From: Thermococcus sp.
Lineage (GTDB): Archaea; Methanobacteriota_B; Thermococci; Thermococcales; Thermococcaceae
Length of the DNA: 64,000 bases
Assembly (NCBI GenBank): GCA_027075325.1
Contig: JALTBN010000027.1
Span: 97,481-161,480 of the forward strand
Reading direction: 5' to 3'
In this document: piece after piece, positions 18,516 through 25,976 of the stretch
Layout of the letters: each line of letters starts with the position of its first letter
How positions within the stretch are numbered: the stretch's first letter is position 1
Position numbers and translations under genes: made by a program
Notes under the pieces: model-generated
Told to the model about the DNA's origin: nothing
The model's input: only the letters and a program-made list of their open reading frames with translations
Databases searched by the model: none

Positions 18516-18803
18516 TTATAAACCTTCCTTTCCGGGGCCCTTAGGACCCCTGACGTAGCGCAGGAGCCAGACTAAATCCTCTTTCCGGAAGGTTATCCTC
18601 TCCAGGACTCTTACGTCTTCGTCCTCAAGGACGTTGGCATATATCCAGAGGAATACGGGGTCGCTCTCACTCCCCACGTGCAGGTTGCGGTAGAGGAGGT
18701 CAACGGTCCCGTCGCCGTTGTTTTTAACCGACACCGCCTTCCAGGTCTCCAGGCTTACCTCCCCCTTCTCGTCGAGGATATCTATGATGTGTTTAACTTC
18801 CAT
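18516..18803 (-). CDS. Small conserved protein, function unknown
   Basis: A 95-residue protein, unrecognised. It opens MEVKHIIDILDEKGEVSLETWKAV as helix then strand, has a central beta region (DGTVDLLYRNLHVGSESDP), and ends with a basic helix and tail (EDLVWLLRYVRGPKGPGKEG). GGTGG lies before the ATG at 18803. It starts 15 bases after the PDCD5 stop and ends about 40 bases before tfb begins, all on one strand, so it sits in an information-processing gene string. Confidence 0.7.
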   Translation of the reverse strand: MEVKHIIDILDEKGEVSLETWKAVSVKNNGDGTVDLLYRNLHVGSESDPVFLWIYANVLEDEDVRVLERITFRKEDLVWLLRYVRGPKGPGKEGL

Positions 18804-18818
18804 GTATCCATCCACCCG

Positions 18819-19157
18819 CTACCATTTGATCTTGAACTCACGCCTGGTTCGGGCATCTATCTGAGCGAGTATCCTCTTGAGCTTCCCGTCATCGATGGGC
18901 TCCCTGACCTGCCCGGCTTGGTAAAGCTGCACCAGAACCAGCTCAACCTGTCTCGCAAGTTCGGGCTTTACGAGCTTAACCCTTCCAAGTCTCTCCCGAG
19001 CTTCGGGGGTTAGGATCCTCCTCATTATGGCGTCGAGCTGGGCCTCAAGCTCCATCTCCTGCTTCATTGCCTCTTCCTGGGCTTTCTGCTCCTCAAGGTA
19101 TTTCTTCTGGAGTTCCATAAACTTCCTTTTTCTAATCTCCTCTATGTCCTCGGCCAT
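18819..19157 (-). CDS. PDCD5-family DNA-binding protein
   Basis: A 112-residue protein of the PDCD5/TFAR19 family. A long charged N-terminal helix (IRKRKFMELQKKYLEEQKAQEE) leads into the three-helix core with ILTPEARERLGRVKLVKPELA and ends in RTRREFKIKW. The archaeal members bind DNA or chaperonin-related partners; the exact role is open. GGAGGTGGGAGC precedes the ATG. A TATA-like TTTTTAA lies upstream on this strand. It is separated from rps19e by about 107 bases. Confidence 0.93.
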   Translation of the reverse strand: MAEDIEEIRKRKFMELQKKYLEEQKAQEEAMKQEMELEAQLDAIMRRILTPEARERLGRVKLVKPELARQVELVLVQLYQAGQVREPIDDGKLKRILAQIDARTRREFKIKW

Positions 19158-19264
19158 GCTCCCACCTCCGGTGTAACCTCTGAATTCCGGTTAAAAATGT
19201 ATTGGGGTTTAAATGCGGGATTCAATAGAGAAAAGCAAATATTAATTTAGGGAGAGAGTGGAGC

Positions 19265-19717
19265 TCAGTACTTCTTGAGCTCCGGAAGCTGCTCTTCAAG
19301 CTCCTTCTTGAGTTCGGTGGCTATCCTGTCGAGGAAGCTCCTGCCCTGAGGGGTAACCACCCTTCCCTCACCCAGAACCTTCTGGACGAAGCCGGCCTGT
19401 TCAAGCTGCTGAAGGGCTTTCCTGATGATGCTTCCGCCGGCCTTGTAGAAGTGCTCCGGGGCGTGTCCGCGGTTCTTCCTGCCGCCGTACCAGGTCCTGA
19501 GCCTCTCTATCCCAACGGGCCCATCAACGTAGACCTTTCTGAGGAGGCTTGCCGCCCTGTAGTACCACCAGTCATCCTGCTCTGGAATTCTCTCCTTGTG
19601 TCTTCCGGTCTTAACGTAGAGCGCCCATTCAGGCGGTTTTATTGCTTCGACCTCTTTAAGAGCCTTTGCAGCCCTCTCAACGAGCAAATCACCGGGAACA
19701 TCATAAACCGTTGCCAC
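19265..19717 (-). CDS. rps19e: Small-subunit ribosomal protein eS19
   Basis: A 150-residue eukaryote/archaea-specific ribosomal protein with winged-helix fold. The N-terminus [20 protein letters not shown], the [18 protein letters not shown] block and [20 protein letters not shown] are characteristic. The frame can be opened at TTG 19723, but GGGAGG is correctly spaced for the GTG at 19717, which also reproduces the usual archaeal N-terminus. The YhbY-like gene ends two bases upstream on the same strand. Confidence 0.96.
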   Translation of the reverse strand: MATVYDVPGDLLVERAAKALKEVEAIKPPEWALYVKTGRHKERIPEQDDWWYYRAASLLRKVYVDGPVGIERLRTWYGGRKNRGHAPEHFYKAGGSIIRKALQQLEQAGFVQKVLGEGRVVTPQGRSFLDRIATELKKELEEQLPELKKY

Positions 19718-19719
19718 GT

Positions 19720-20136
19720 TCAATCCCTCCCTTTCTTAAACTTCCTTCTGAAGTTAGCGATGTCGAGCTTGACCTTACGAACGGGCCTCTCCTCCCGCTT
19801 CTCCTTCGAAAGCTCCTTTCTCCGGAGCTTCCTTAAATACTTTTCCCAGCCTTCCCTCGGTTTGAACAATATAAACCTTTTGCCGCGCACGTCTATGAGT
19901 TCACTGTCGGTGAGCTCCGCAACCTTCTCGGCGAGTGCCTTCCTGTCGAGATCCGTGCTTATTAGGGCCCCTTTCCTTATTTCAACCTTCAGGATACCGT
20001 CCTTTTCAAGCTGGGTCTTTATCTCCTCAATGACCCCGTCATCGAGACCTTTCTTCCCTACCCACGCTCGCGGGGGAATGTCGTAGTATCTCGCCCGTAT
20101 TACCCTTCTCACCTTTCCAGGCAAACGATCCTTCAT
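19720..20136 (-). CDS. YhbY/CRM-like RNA-binding protein
   Basis: About 138 residues, very basic. The first 95 residues read as the compact fold of YhbY ([18 protein letters not shown] then [20 protein letters not shown] and [14 protein letters not shown]), a KH-like domain that binds pre-ribosomal RNA in bacteria and plant organelles. A Lys/Arg-rich tail follows ([20 protein letters not shown]). It stands directly before rps19e, which fits a ribosome biogenesis role. GGTGAGAG supports the ATG at 20136. I am less sure of the family than of the gene. Confidence 0.8.
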   Translation of the reverse strand: MKDRLPGKVRRVIRARYYDIPPRAWVGKKGLDDGVIEEIKTQLEKDGILKVEIRKGALISTDLDRKALAEKVAELTDSELIDVRGKRFILFKPREGWEKYLRKLRRKELSKEKREERPVRKVKLDIANFRRKFKKGRD

Positions 20137-20266
20137 ATCTCTCACCTTTTGGCCACTGCGGGAAGGCCTTTAAAAACCTTGGCCTCTTCGATAACATCAT
20201 CCATAATCTGTGAAACTGAACGAAATCCGTTTAACCTCCGTTCCGAAGGTTTGGTAAGTGAGGAAA

Positions 20267-21043
20267 ATGCAGATTTTGACCATTCAAGGAGGGCGCTTTT
20301 TAAAAAGCGGGGCCCGCCGCCTCGTCGAGAATGCCCTTAAAAATGTTGAGATCATAGAGAACTCGCTGGTATTTTCCGAGCCTGTCAAAGCTGAGTACGG
20401 CTTATTTAAAGCATCAAGCTCCGTTATTCTTGGCCCTAAAGTCGGAAACCGCTGGTCTGGTTATTACACATCGGGATGGCTCTTTAACACGGCGAGGGCG
20501 TTTCTACCGGCAAGGAAAGTTGAATCCTCCGAATTGCCCCTCATTCCAGCGAGATACCGCATAGAAATTGACATCCCGGGTTCTGGGATTATGGAGCTCC
20601 CAGGATATCGGCTTGAAAACGGTGTCGTTTTCCTTTACATCACCCCAAGTTACAGCTTCAATTTCCCGGTGAAGTCCCTCACCATCGGAGACCCTGAAAA
20701 CTATGTCCAGTTATCCATCACCCCTTCCGAAGCAGGTTTTGATGGCAGGGTAATCTTTAGCCTCAGAAAAACTGAGGGCGTGGGGGTTAGGGTGAGGGGA
20801 AAGGCTGTGGAGGATATAATCTTTCTCGGGGATGAGCCCGGAGGGTTTTCATACAGCTTCATGGACGAACCGGTTCTCGTAGTATCCCACGAAAAGGTTA
20901 TCAGCCCGCAGGATCTCCAAAAGGCCCTGGGCGTAACATCAACCTTAAGCGGTCATGGGGACTTTACCCTCCAGCTTTCTATGGGGAGAAAGAAAAAAGA
21001 GGTGGAATTCTCAGTAGAACTGCCCCAGGGGGGGCATGCTTAA
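20267..21043 (+). CDS. Protein of unknown function, mainly beta
   Basis: A 258-residue protein I do not recognise. It has alternating strands (QILTIQGGRFLKSGARRLVE, RYRIEIDIPGSGIMELPGY, FDGRVIFSLRKTEGVGVRVR), no transmembrane helix and no cysteine-rich motif. GTGAGGAAA comes just before the ATG. A divergent promoter-like TTTAAAAA lies at about 20170. It precedes the PP-loop gene by 33 bases on the same strand and may be the first gene of that operon. Confidence 0.65.
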   Translation: MQILTIQGGRFLKSGARRLVENALKNVEIIENSLVFSEPVKAEYGLFKASSSVILGPKVGNRWSGYYTSGWLFNTARAFLPARKVESSELPLIPARYRIEIDIPGSGIMELPGYRLENGVVFLYITPSYSFNFPVKSLTIGDPENYVQLSITPSEAGFDGRVIFSLRKTEGVGVRVRGKAVEDIIFLGDEPGGFSYSFMDEPVLVVSHEKVISPQDLQKALGVTSTLSGHGDFTLQLSMGRKKKEVEFSVELPQGGHA

Positions 21044-21076
21044 AAGTCCAAGTCGGGAACAGTGACCGGTGGTGGG

Positions 21077-21688
21077 ATGCAGGTTTACCATCTCTACTCC
21101 GGCGGCAAGGATTCCAGCCTAAGCGCATGGATTCTGGAGAGGATGGGTTACTCCGTCGAGCTCGTCACTGTGAACTTCGGCATCCTTGACAGCTGGAAAT
21201 ACGCGAAAGAAACGGCGGAGAAGCTTGGCTTTAGACACAGGGTTCTTTACCTGTCCCAGGATATTATTGAAAAGGCCGCGGAGATAGCCATCAAGGACGG
21301 CCACCCAAACAACGCCATACAGTTCATCCACGAGAGGGCTTTGGAGGCGCTCGCTTCTCTCCCGGAGGTTGAGAGGGTAAGCGACGGCACCAGGAGAGAC
21401 GATAGGGTCCCGCTTCTTGATCTGCCAAAATCCCGCTCGCTGGAAGACCGCTTTAACGTGGCCTACATAAGGCCCCTCCTCGGCCTCGGCTACAAGACGA
21501 TTAGAGAACTCACTGAGAGGCTCTTCGTCGTTGAAATCCGCGAAAGTGAGCAACTTGAAAAGGCCGACTATGAAGTAGAGCTGAGACACCTTCTCCGCGA
21601 GGAGGGGATCGACCTGCTCACAATATTCCCAAAGAGCCATTACCAGTCGAGAGTCGTGGGGTGGAGGGGTGAAGGCCGCTATGATTGA
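21077..21688 (+). CDS. PP-loop ATP pyrophosphatase-like protein
   Basis: A 203-residue member of the N-type ATP pyrophosphatase group. The PP-loop LYSGGKDSSLSAWILE (about 6-20) binds ATP pyrophosphate. VERVSDGTRRDDRVPLLD (about 105) is a second conserved block. Such enzymes adenylate a substrate, often tRNA or a small carboxylate, before attack by a nucleophile. The substrate is unknown. GGTGGTGGG precedes the ATG at 21077. The stop overlaps the glycosylase start by eight bases, so the two are translated together. Confidence 0.8.
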   Translation: MQVYHLYSGGKDSSLSAWILERMGYSVELVTVNFGILDSWKYAKETAEKLGFRHRVLYLSQDIIEKAAEIAIKDGHPNNAIQFIHERALEALASLPEVERVSDGTRRDDRVPLLDLPKSRSLEDRFNVAYIRPLLGLGYKTIRELTERLFVVEIRESEQLEKADYEVELRHLLREEGIDLLTIFPKSHYQSRVVGWRGEGRYD

Positions 21689-22505
21689 CCTCACGAAAAC
21701 CGCCCGCGAGATGATACGCAATAACACCTGGAAGTTTGAGGACGGGAAGTTCTACCAGGCGTTCCGGAACGGCGTTGCCGGCTACGACGGGGAAAACTTC
21801 CTCTTCCCGGATTCGTGGACAAAGCGAGAGATAAAGGAAGGGAAGGAGAAGCTCTCCTTCATCCTCGGCCTCGACACGGATTTAAACTCCTTCTACGCGG
21901 AGATAAGCGATTCACCCTTCGCGTTCCTGGCAGAGGAGTTTCGGGGTCTGACTGTGCCAGCCTCGCCAAGTCCGTACCAGGCTCTGGTGGAGGTCATAGC
22001 ACAGCAGCAGGTGAGCTTTGACTTCGCCCAGAGGACGATTGCGAACCTCGTGAGGCTCGCTGGAAAGCGGGTTGGTGAGGTCTACACCTTCCCCACTCCG
22101 GAGGAGATAGCTCGGCTGGACGAGAAAAAGCTCAGGGAGGCGAAACTTGGCTACCGCGCCCAGTACATAAAGAATCTAACAGCGCTTTACCTTGAGGGAA
22201 AGCTTAACCTCGACCTGTGGGATTGGAGCGTTGAGGATGCCATAAAGTACCTGACGAAGTTCAGGGGGATAGGAAAGTGGACGGCGGAGCTTTTCCTTGC
22301 CTACGGCCTGAGGAAGAACACCTATCCCGCCGGAGACCTTGGACTTAGAAGGGGGATAGCGAAGATTTTTGGCAAGAAGGTGAAAGAGGTAAAAGAGAAG
22401 GATGTGCGGGAGGTAATCGAGCCCTACGGGAAGTGGAAGGGTTTGCTGGCCTTTTACGTGACCTGCTACGACAGGAAAACGGAGCTGGAGAGGAAGAGAA
22501 GATGA
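21681..22505 (+). CDS. AlkA/OGG-like DNA glycosylase (HhH-GPD)
   Basis: A base-excision repair glycosylase of 274 residues. An AlkA-like N-terminal domain precedes the HhH-GPD core: SPYQALVEVIAQQQVS (about 97), helix-hairpin-helix FRGIGKWTAELFLAYGL (about 195), and the catalytic Asp in YPAGDLGLRRGIAKI (about 216). There is no Cys-rich iron-sulphur loop, and the hairpin lacks the Lys of OGG1/Nth, so a monofunctional alkylated-base glycosylase is most likely. It overlaps the genes on both sides (eight bases and ATGA), a tight operon with the PP-loop and coiled-coil genes. Confidence 0.88.
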   Translation: MIDLTKTAREMIRNNTWKFEDGKFYQAFRNGVAGYDGENFLFPDSWTKREIKEGKEKLSFILGLDTDLNSFYAEISDSPFAFLAEEFRGLTVPASPSPYQALVEVIAQQQVSFDFAQRTIANLVRLAGKRVGEVYTFPTPEEIARLDEKKLREAKLGYRAQYIKNLTALYLEGKLNLDLWDWSVEDAIKYLTKFRGIGKWTAELFLAYGLRKNTYPAGDLGLRRGIAKIFGKKVKEVKEKDVREVIEPYGKWKGLLAFYVTCYDRKTELERKRR

Positions 22506-22834
22506 GCGAGGTAATCATAGTCCTGCCAAAGGAGAGGTTCAAAGCCCTCAAGGGCAAAGATATGAATGCCCTTCTCAGGGAAAACCTGCCAAAGGCCGAG
22601 GAGACCCTTATGGCCGAGCGGGAGGAGGTTCTCCGCGAGAAGATTGGAAAACTTGAGGAAAAGCTCCGGGAGATGGAGGGCAAAATCGAAGAGCTTAGGG
22701 AGTTCTATGAAAATGCCCTAAAGGACAAGGAATTCATGATGGCGGAGCGCGATAGGCTCAGGAAGGAGAACGCCGAGCTGAGGGCAAAGTTCGAGGAAAA
22801 GAGGCGTGAGCTGGATAAAGTTCACGGATCGTGA
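22502..22834 (+). CDS. Coiled-coil protein, function unknown
   Basis: A 110-residue protein. A short N-terminal alpha/beta stretch (SEVIIVLPKERFKALKGKD) is followed by an unbroken charged coiled coil from about residue 35 to 105, with heptads such as IGKLEEKLREMEGKIEELRE. The ATG at 22502 overlaps the glycosylase stop as ATGA. Its last codons form the first half of the tandem GTTCA-N7-TGAAC element. It pairs naturally with the next gene, also a coiled-coil protein, and hetero-oligomerisation is possible (inference). Confidence 0.75.
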   Translation: MSEVIIVLPKERFKALKGKDMNALLRENLPKAEETLMAEREEVLREKIGKLEEKLREMEGKIEELREFYENALKDKEFMMAERDRLRKENAELRAKFEEKRRELDKVHGS

Positions 22835-22858
22835 ACGAATCGTTCATGGAGTGTGAAC
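22820..22858. promoter_or_regulatory. Tandem GTTCA-N7-TGAAC operator-like element, copy 1
   Basis: Four half-sites: GTTCA at 22820-22824, TGAAC at 22832-22836, GTTCA at 22842-22846 and TGAAC at 22854-22858, spaced 7, 5 and 7 bases. They form two 17-bp inverted repeats with a 22-bp period, about two helical turns. The element covers the end of the coiled-coil gene and the ribosome-site region of the ribbon-helix-helix gene, ending three bases before its ATG. The same arrangement recurs at 44459-44497. Confidence 0.65.
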
Positions 22859-22861
22859 GAA

Positions 22862-23257
22862 ATGAAGCTCATCATCAAACCCGAAAAGGGCTTCGGGAAT
22901 ATTGAAGTCGAGCTGGATGAGGAACTCGCGGGGGAAATCGAGAGGCTGAGCGAGAGGTACGGCGTTTCTGTTGAGAGAGTAATCAAGACAGCCCTCACAG
23001 GGGAGTTTAGGAAACCCCAAGGCGACCTTGAGGAGCTGGAGGGAAGGGCGCGGGAACTGGAAAAACGGGTGTGGGAGCTTGAGAGGGAGTACGCGCCGCT
23101 CCGCTTCAAGGCCTACGGGCTGAGCGAGGACAACAAGATCCTCGCCATCGAGCTGTCCGGCTTAGTGGCGGAGAACAGCCAGCTCAAGCGGTTCTTGAGG
23201 CTCAGACCGGAGAGGAACCTCGAGCTGAGAAAGCTTATATCCTATTATATGAAATAG
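22862..23257 (+). CDS. Ribbon-helix-helix-like coiled-coil protein, candidate regulator
   Basis: A 131-residue protein. Residues about 12-48 (EVELDEELAGEIERLSERYG then VSVERVIKTALTGEF) have the strand-helix-helix layout of ribbon-helix-helix DNA-binding domains. A coiled coil follows (LEELEGRARELEKRVWELEREY, split) and a second helical part to the end. The start ATG lies three bases after a tandem palindrome and lacks a normal GGTGAT site, as if the operator replaces it. Autoregulation by the product is a reasonable inference. It ends the glycosylase operon and is followed by candidate small RNAs. Confidence 0.75.
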   Translation: MKLIIKPEKGFGNIEVELDEELAGEIERLSERYGVSVERVIKTALTGEFRKPQGDLEELEGRARELEKRVWELEREYAPLRFKAYGLSEDNKILAIELSGLVAENSQLKRFLRLRPERNLELRKLISYYMK

Positions 23258-23262
23258 CCCAC

Positions 23263-23316
23263 GCGGATGATGAGAGCGAATTGCGCGGATCTGTGAAGAG
23301 AAGCACCCTCTGACGC
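23263..23316 (+). ncRNA. Candidate C/D box sRNA
   Basis: In the 173-base gap before fap7. Box C GATGATGA lies at 23266-23273. A 12-base guide follows at 23274-23285, then a D'-like CGGA at 23286-23289, a C'-like TGTGAAG at 23292-23298, an 11-base guide at 23299-23309, and box D CTGA at 23310-23313. GCG and CGC flank the boxes as a short terminal stem. Spacings fit archaeal 2'-O-methylation guides of about 55 bases; the internal boxes are degenerate. The target was not identified. Confidence 0.5.
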
Positions 23317-23398
23317 CGTCCCGGCGGGCCGTGACGATTCCAAGACGGGCTGAGCAGAGCGATGACGTGCCCTATGAGCGCCGAGCCCGCCCGGGACG
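23317..23398 (+). ncRNA. Candidate structured small RNA with C/D-like boxes
   Basis: Two ends form a 13-bp stem with one bulge: CGTCCCGGCGGGC at the 5' side and GCCCGCCCGGGACG at the 3' side. Inside are a C-like GTGACGA (23331-23337), a 12-base spacer, CTGA (23350-23353), a C'-like CGATGAC (23360-23366), a 14-base spacer and CCGA (23381-23384). This is the layout of a second C/D guide back to back with the first. An inner GGGC/GCCC pairing with UGA/GA bulges would also suit a kink-turn RNA, so the class is open. Confidence 0.45.
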
Positions 23399-23430
23399 TG
23401 AGAAACAACGTTGGAAGAACGGTGATGAAT

Positions 23431-23964
23431 ATGATCATAGCGATAACCGGGACTCCTGGGGTAGGCAAGACGACCGTCTCAAAGCTCCTCGCGGAGAGGC
23501 TGAAATACGGCTATGTGAACCTTAGAGACTACGCGCTTGAGAAGGGCCTCGGAGAGATGAAAGGCGAGGAGCTGGAGCTGGACGTTGATGAGCTGGCCGA
23601 GAACTTCGCCAGGGACTTCAGCGGTAAGGACGTTGTCGTTGACAGCCACCTCGCCCACTTCATGCCCGCCGACCTCGTGGTCGTCCTGAGGGCTCACCCA
23701 AGACTCGTAGGGAAACGACTGAAAGCGAGGGGCTATTCAAGGGAGAAGCTCGGAGAGAACGTCGAGGCCGAACTGGTCGACGTCATCCTCGTGGAGGCCC
23801 TCGAAGAGAACGAGAACGTGATCGAGGTTGACACGACAGGAAAGACTCCAGAGAACGTGGTTGAGGAGATACTGGGCCTCATTGAGCGGGGAGTTAGGAG
23901 AAGGGTTGGCGTCGTTAACTGGAGCGAGGTTTACGACGAGGTGGTTCCCTACCTACGCCTTTGA
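23431..23964 (+). CDS. Fap7/AK6-type adenylate kinase
   Basis: A small P-loop ATPase, 177 residues, whose eukaryotic and archaeal relatives act late in small-subunit ribosome assembly (18S/16S 3' maturation, through uS11) and show adenylate kinase activity. Walker A is [18 protein letters not shown] near residue 3; [21 protein letters not shown] carries the Walker B and NMP-site region; [19 protein letters not shown] is the lid. GGTGATG precedes the ATG at 23431. It converges with nob1 with a 16-base overlap of the ends; since Nob1 cuts the 16S 3' end, the pairing makes functional sense. Confidence 0.92.
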   Translation: MIIAITGTPGVGKTTVSKLLAERLKYGYVNLRDYALEKGLGEMKGEELELDVDELAENFARDFSGKDVVVDSHLAHFMPADLVVVLRAHPRLVGKRLKARGYSREKLGENVEAELVDVILVEALEENENVIEVDTTGKTPENVVEEILGLIERGVRRRVGVVNWSEVYDEVVPYLRL

Positions 23965-24449
23965 CGCTTCTTCTTCCTTGGAATCAGCCTCACGGGGCTT
24001 CCGCAGTCCGGGCAGATTCCCTCTGGCGGCATCTCCTCGAATTTCTTCCCGCAGCCGATGCAGACGTAGTTCCAGCGAATGACGCGCTTTATACCGCGCT
24101 TTAGCGTTCTGAACTCTATTCCGAGAGTTTTGGCTATGTTCTGCAGGTTGTAGTCGTCGGTAAAGAGGATTCCATTAAGCTCGTAAGCCAGCGCAAGAAT
24201 TTCTAAGTCGGCCTCGCTCAGCTCGCTCAGCTCGCCCGTTCTCCTCGCGGCGTCTTTAACGGCCTCGATGCTCTCCCGCGATGGAACTAAAACCCTGACC
24301 TTTCCCGCGCTAATTAAACCCTCCAAGAACAGTCTCGACTCGGGGTCCTTCACCTCTTCAACGACCCTAGGCGTTGTAACACCCTCGATGTCCGCCCCCT
24401 GGATGAATATTGCGGCGTCGATTACTCTGATTTTTCCATCTTCTCCCAT
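23949..24449 (-). CDS. nob1: rRNA maturation endonuclease Nob1
   Basis: A PIN-domain endonuclease that trims the 3' end of small-subunit rRNA. It has 166 residues. The PIN core shows [36 protein letters not shown] and [12 protein letters not shown] with the conserved acidic residues. The C-terminal zinc ribbon [19 protein letters not shown] and a basic tail (RKKKRQRRR) follow. The longer frame is unsupported; ATG at 24449 gives the usual opening. It overlaps the end of fap7 convergently and diverges from pxpA. Confidence 0.95.
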   Translation of the reverse strand: MGEDGKIRVIDAAIFIQGADIEGVTTPRVVEEVKDPESRLFLEGLISAGKVRVLVPSRESIEAVKDAARRTGELSELSEADLEILALAYELNGILFTDDYNLQNIAKTLGIEFRTLKRGIKRVIRWNYVCIGCGKKFEEMPPEGICPDCGSPVRLIPRKKKRQRRR

Positions 24450-24507
24450 GGTCAAACCTTGGAGAAACCCTTTTTTAGATTTCCGTCGAAAGGAAAGCGG
24501 TGGTGGC

Positions 24508-25275
24508 ATGAAGGTTGACCTCAACTCTGATTTGGGAGAGAGCTTCGGTCGCTACAAGCTCGGCCTCGATGAGGAGGTTATGGAGTACATCACGAGCGCC
24601 AACGTTGCGACCGGCTGGCACGCCGGAGACCCTCTCGTCATGAGGAAGACCGTAAGGCTCGCGAAGGAGAACGGCGTCGCCGTCGGGGCCCACCCTGGCT
24701 ACCCAGACCTTCTCGGCTTCGGCAGGAGGTATATGAAGCTTTCCAGCGAAGAGGCAAGGAACTACATCCTCTATCAGATTGGAGCGCTTTACGCTTTTGT
24801 TAAGGCCGAAAATCTCGAACTCCAGCATGTTAAGCCCCACGGTGCCCTGTACAACGCCCTCGTTAGGGAGGAAGAGCTCGCGAGGGCGGTCCTTGAAGGA
24901 ATAGCGGATTTTGACAGGAGGCTCATCTTCGTAACCCTCTCCGGCTCAAGGCCGGCCGAGATGGCGGAGGAGATGGGTGTCAAGGTGGCTCACGAGGTCT
25001 TTGCCGACCGTGCTTACAACCCGGACGGAACGCTCGTTCCCCGCTCGAAACCTGGGGCGGTGATACACGAGGAGGACGAAATAGCGGAGCGCGTGATTTC
25101 GATGGTCAAAGATGGAGGGGTTAAGGCGATAAACGGTGAGTGGGTGGAGCTGAAGGTTGACACCATCTGCGTCCACGGGGACAACCCTAAGGCGGTCGAG
25201 ATAGCGGCCCACGTGAGGAGGGCCCTTGAGGATGAGGGAGTGAAGGTAGTGCCGATGAGGGAGATAGTGCGGTGA
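24508..25275 (+). CDS. pxpA: 5-oxoprolinase subunit A (LamB/YcsF family)
   Basis: One of three subunits that open 5-oxoproline (pyroglutamate) to glutamate using ATP, a damage-repair step important at high temperature because glutamine cyclises spontaneously. It has 255 residues, with [16 protein letters not shown] at the start and [23 protein letters not shown], and [10 protein letters not shown], all family signatures. GGTGGTGGC precedes the ATG. Its end overlaps the pxpB leader region, so pxpABC form one operon. Confidence 0.95.
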   Translation: MKVDLNSDLGESFGRYKLGLDEEVMEYITSANVATGWHAGDPLVMRKTVRLAKENGVAVGAHPGYPDLLGFGRRYMKLSSEEARNYILYQIGALYAFVKAENLELQHVKPHGALYNALVREEELARAVLEGIADFDRRLIFVTLSGSRPAEMAEEMGVKVAHEVFADRAYNPDGTLVPRSKPGAVIHEEDEIAERVISMVKDGGVKAINGEWVELKVDTICVHGDNPKAVEIAAHVRRALEDEGVKVVPMREIVR

Positions 25276-25280
25276 ACTCC

Positions 25281-25976
25281 ATGAAACCGGAAATAAAGCC
25301 CGCTGGCGACTCCGCCCTTCTCATTTCCTTCGGCGAGGTCATAGACGAGAGAATAAACGCTAGGGTTCATGCAATAGCGCGGGAAATAGAAGATGCGAGC
25401 TTCGAATGGCTCGTGGAGGTGGTGCCGGCCTACTCCTCGCTCCTCGTGGTCTACGATCCTCTCAAAGCCACCTACGCCGAGGTTGAAGCCTCGATAAAGC
25501 CCCTGCTGAATGCAAAAGCCGGAGGTTTTGAGGGCAGGCTCGTCGAGGTTCCCGTCGTTTACGGTGGCCGGTACGGCCCGGACATTGAGTTTGTGGCAGA
25601 ACACAACGGTCTCACCATTGATGATGTCATCGAGATTCACTCAAGGCCGGTTTATCGTGTCTACTTCCTCGGCTTTCTCCCGGGGTTCGCATACCTCGGC
25701 GGGATGGACGAGAGGATAGCGGCGCCCCGTCTGGAGAGGCCCCGCCTCAAAGTGCCTGCCGGCTCCGTGGGAATAGCGGGAAGGCAGACCGGCATCTACC
25801 CCCTTGAAAGCCCCGGTGGCTGGAGGCTCATCGGGAGAACACCGTTGAGGCTTTTCAACCCTGCAAAAGAACCGCCAACCCTTCTCCAGCCAGGTGACAG
25901 GGTAAAGTTTGTGCCCATAGAGGAGAGCGAGTTCAGGGAGCTGTATGAGAAGGAGTGGGGTGAGGGCGTTGATTGA
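25281..25976 (+). CDS. pxpB: 5-oxoprolinase subunit B (KipI family)
   Basis: A 231-residue allophanate-hydrolase-subunit-1-like protein that works with PxpA and PxpC. AGDSALLISFGEVIDERIN at the start, HSRPVYRVYFLGFLPGFAYLGG (split, about 118) and VGIAGRQTGIYPLESPGGW (about 165) are typical. GGTGAACTCC supports the ATG at 25281 rather than the GTG at 25272. Its end overlaps the start of pxpC. The old KipI name refers to a Bacillus kinase inhibitor, but the three-gene setting indicates oxoprolinase. Confidence 0.94.
   Translation: MKPEIKPAGDSALLISFGEVIDERINARVHAIAREIEDASFEWLVEVVPAYSSLLVVYDPLKATYAEVEASIKPLLNAKAGGFEGRLVEVPVVYGGRYGPDIEFVAEHNGLTIDDVIEIHSRPVYRVYFLGFLPGFAYLGGMDERIAAPRLERPRLKVPAGSVGIAGRQTGIYPLESPGGWRLIGRTPLRLFNPAKEPPTLLQPGDRVKFVPIEESEFRELYEKEWGEGVD

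Noticed and set aside
23317..23398. H/ACA guide RNA instead of a C/D-like RNA
   Set aside because: The distance from the inner stem to the nearest ACA (about 35 bases) is too long for a pseudouridylation pocket of the usual 14-16 bases, though a kink-turn RNA of another class is not excluded.
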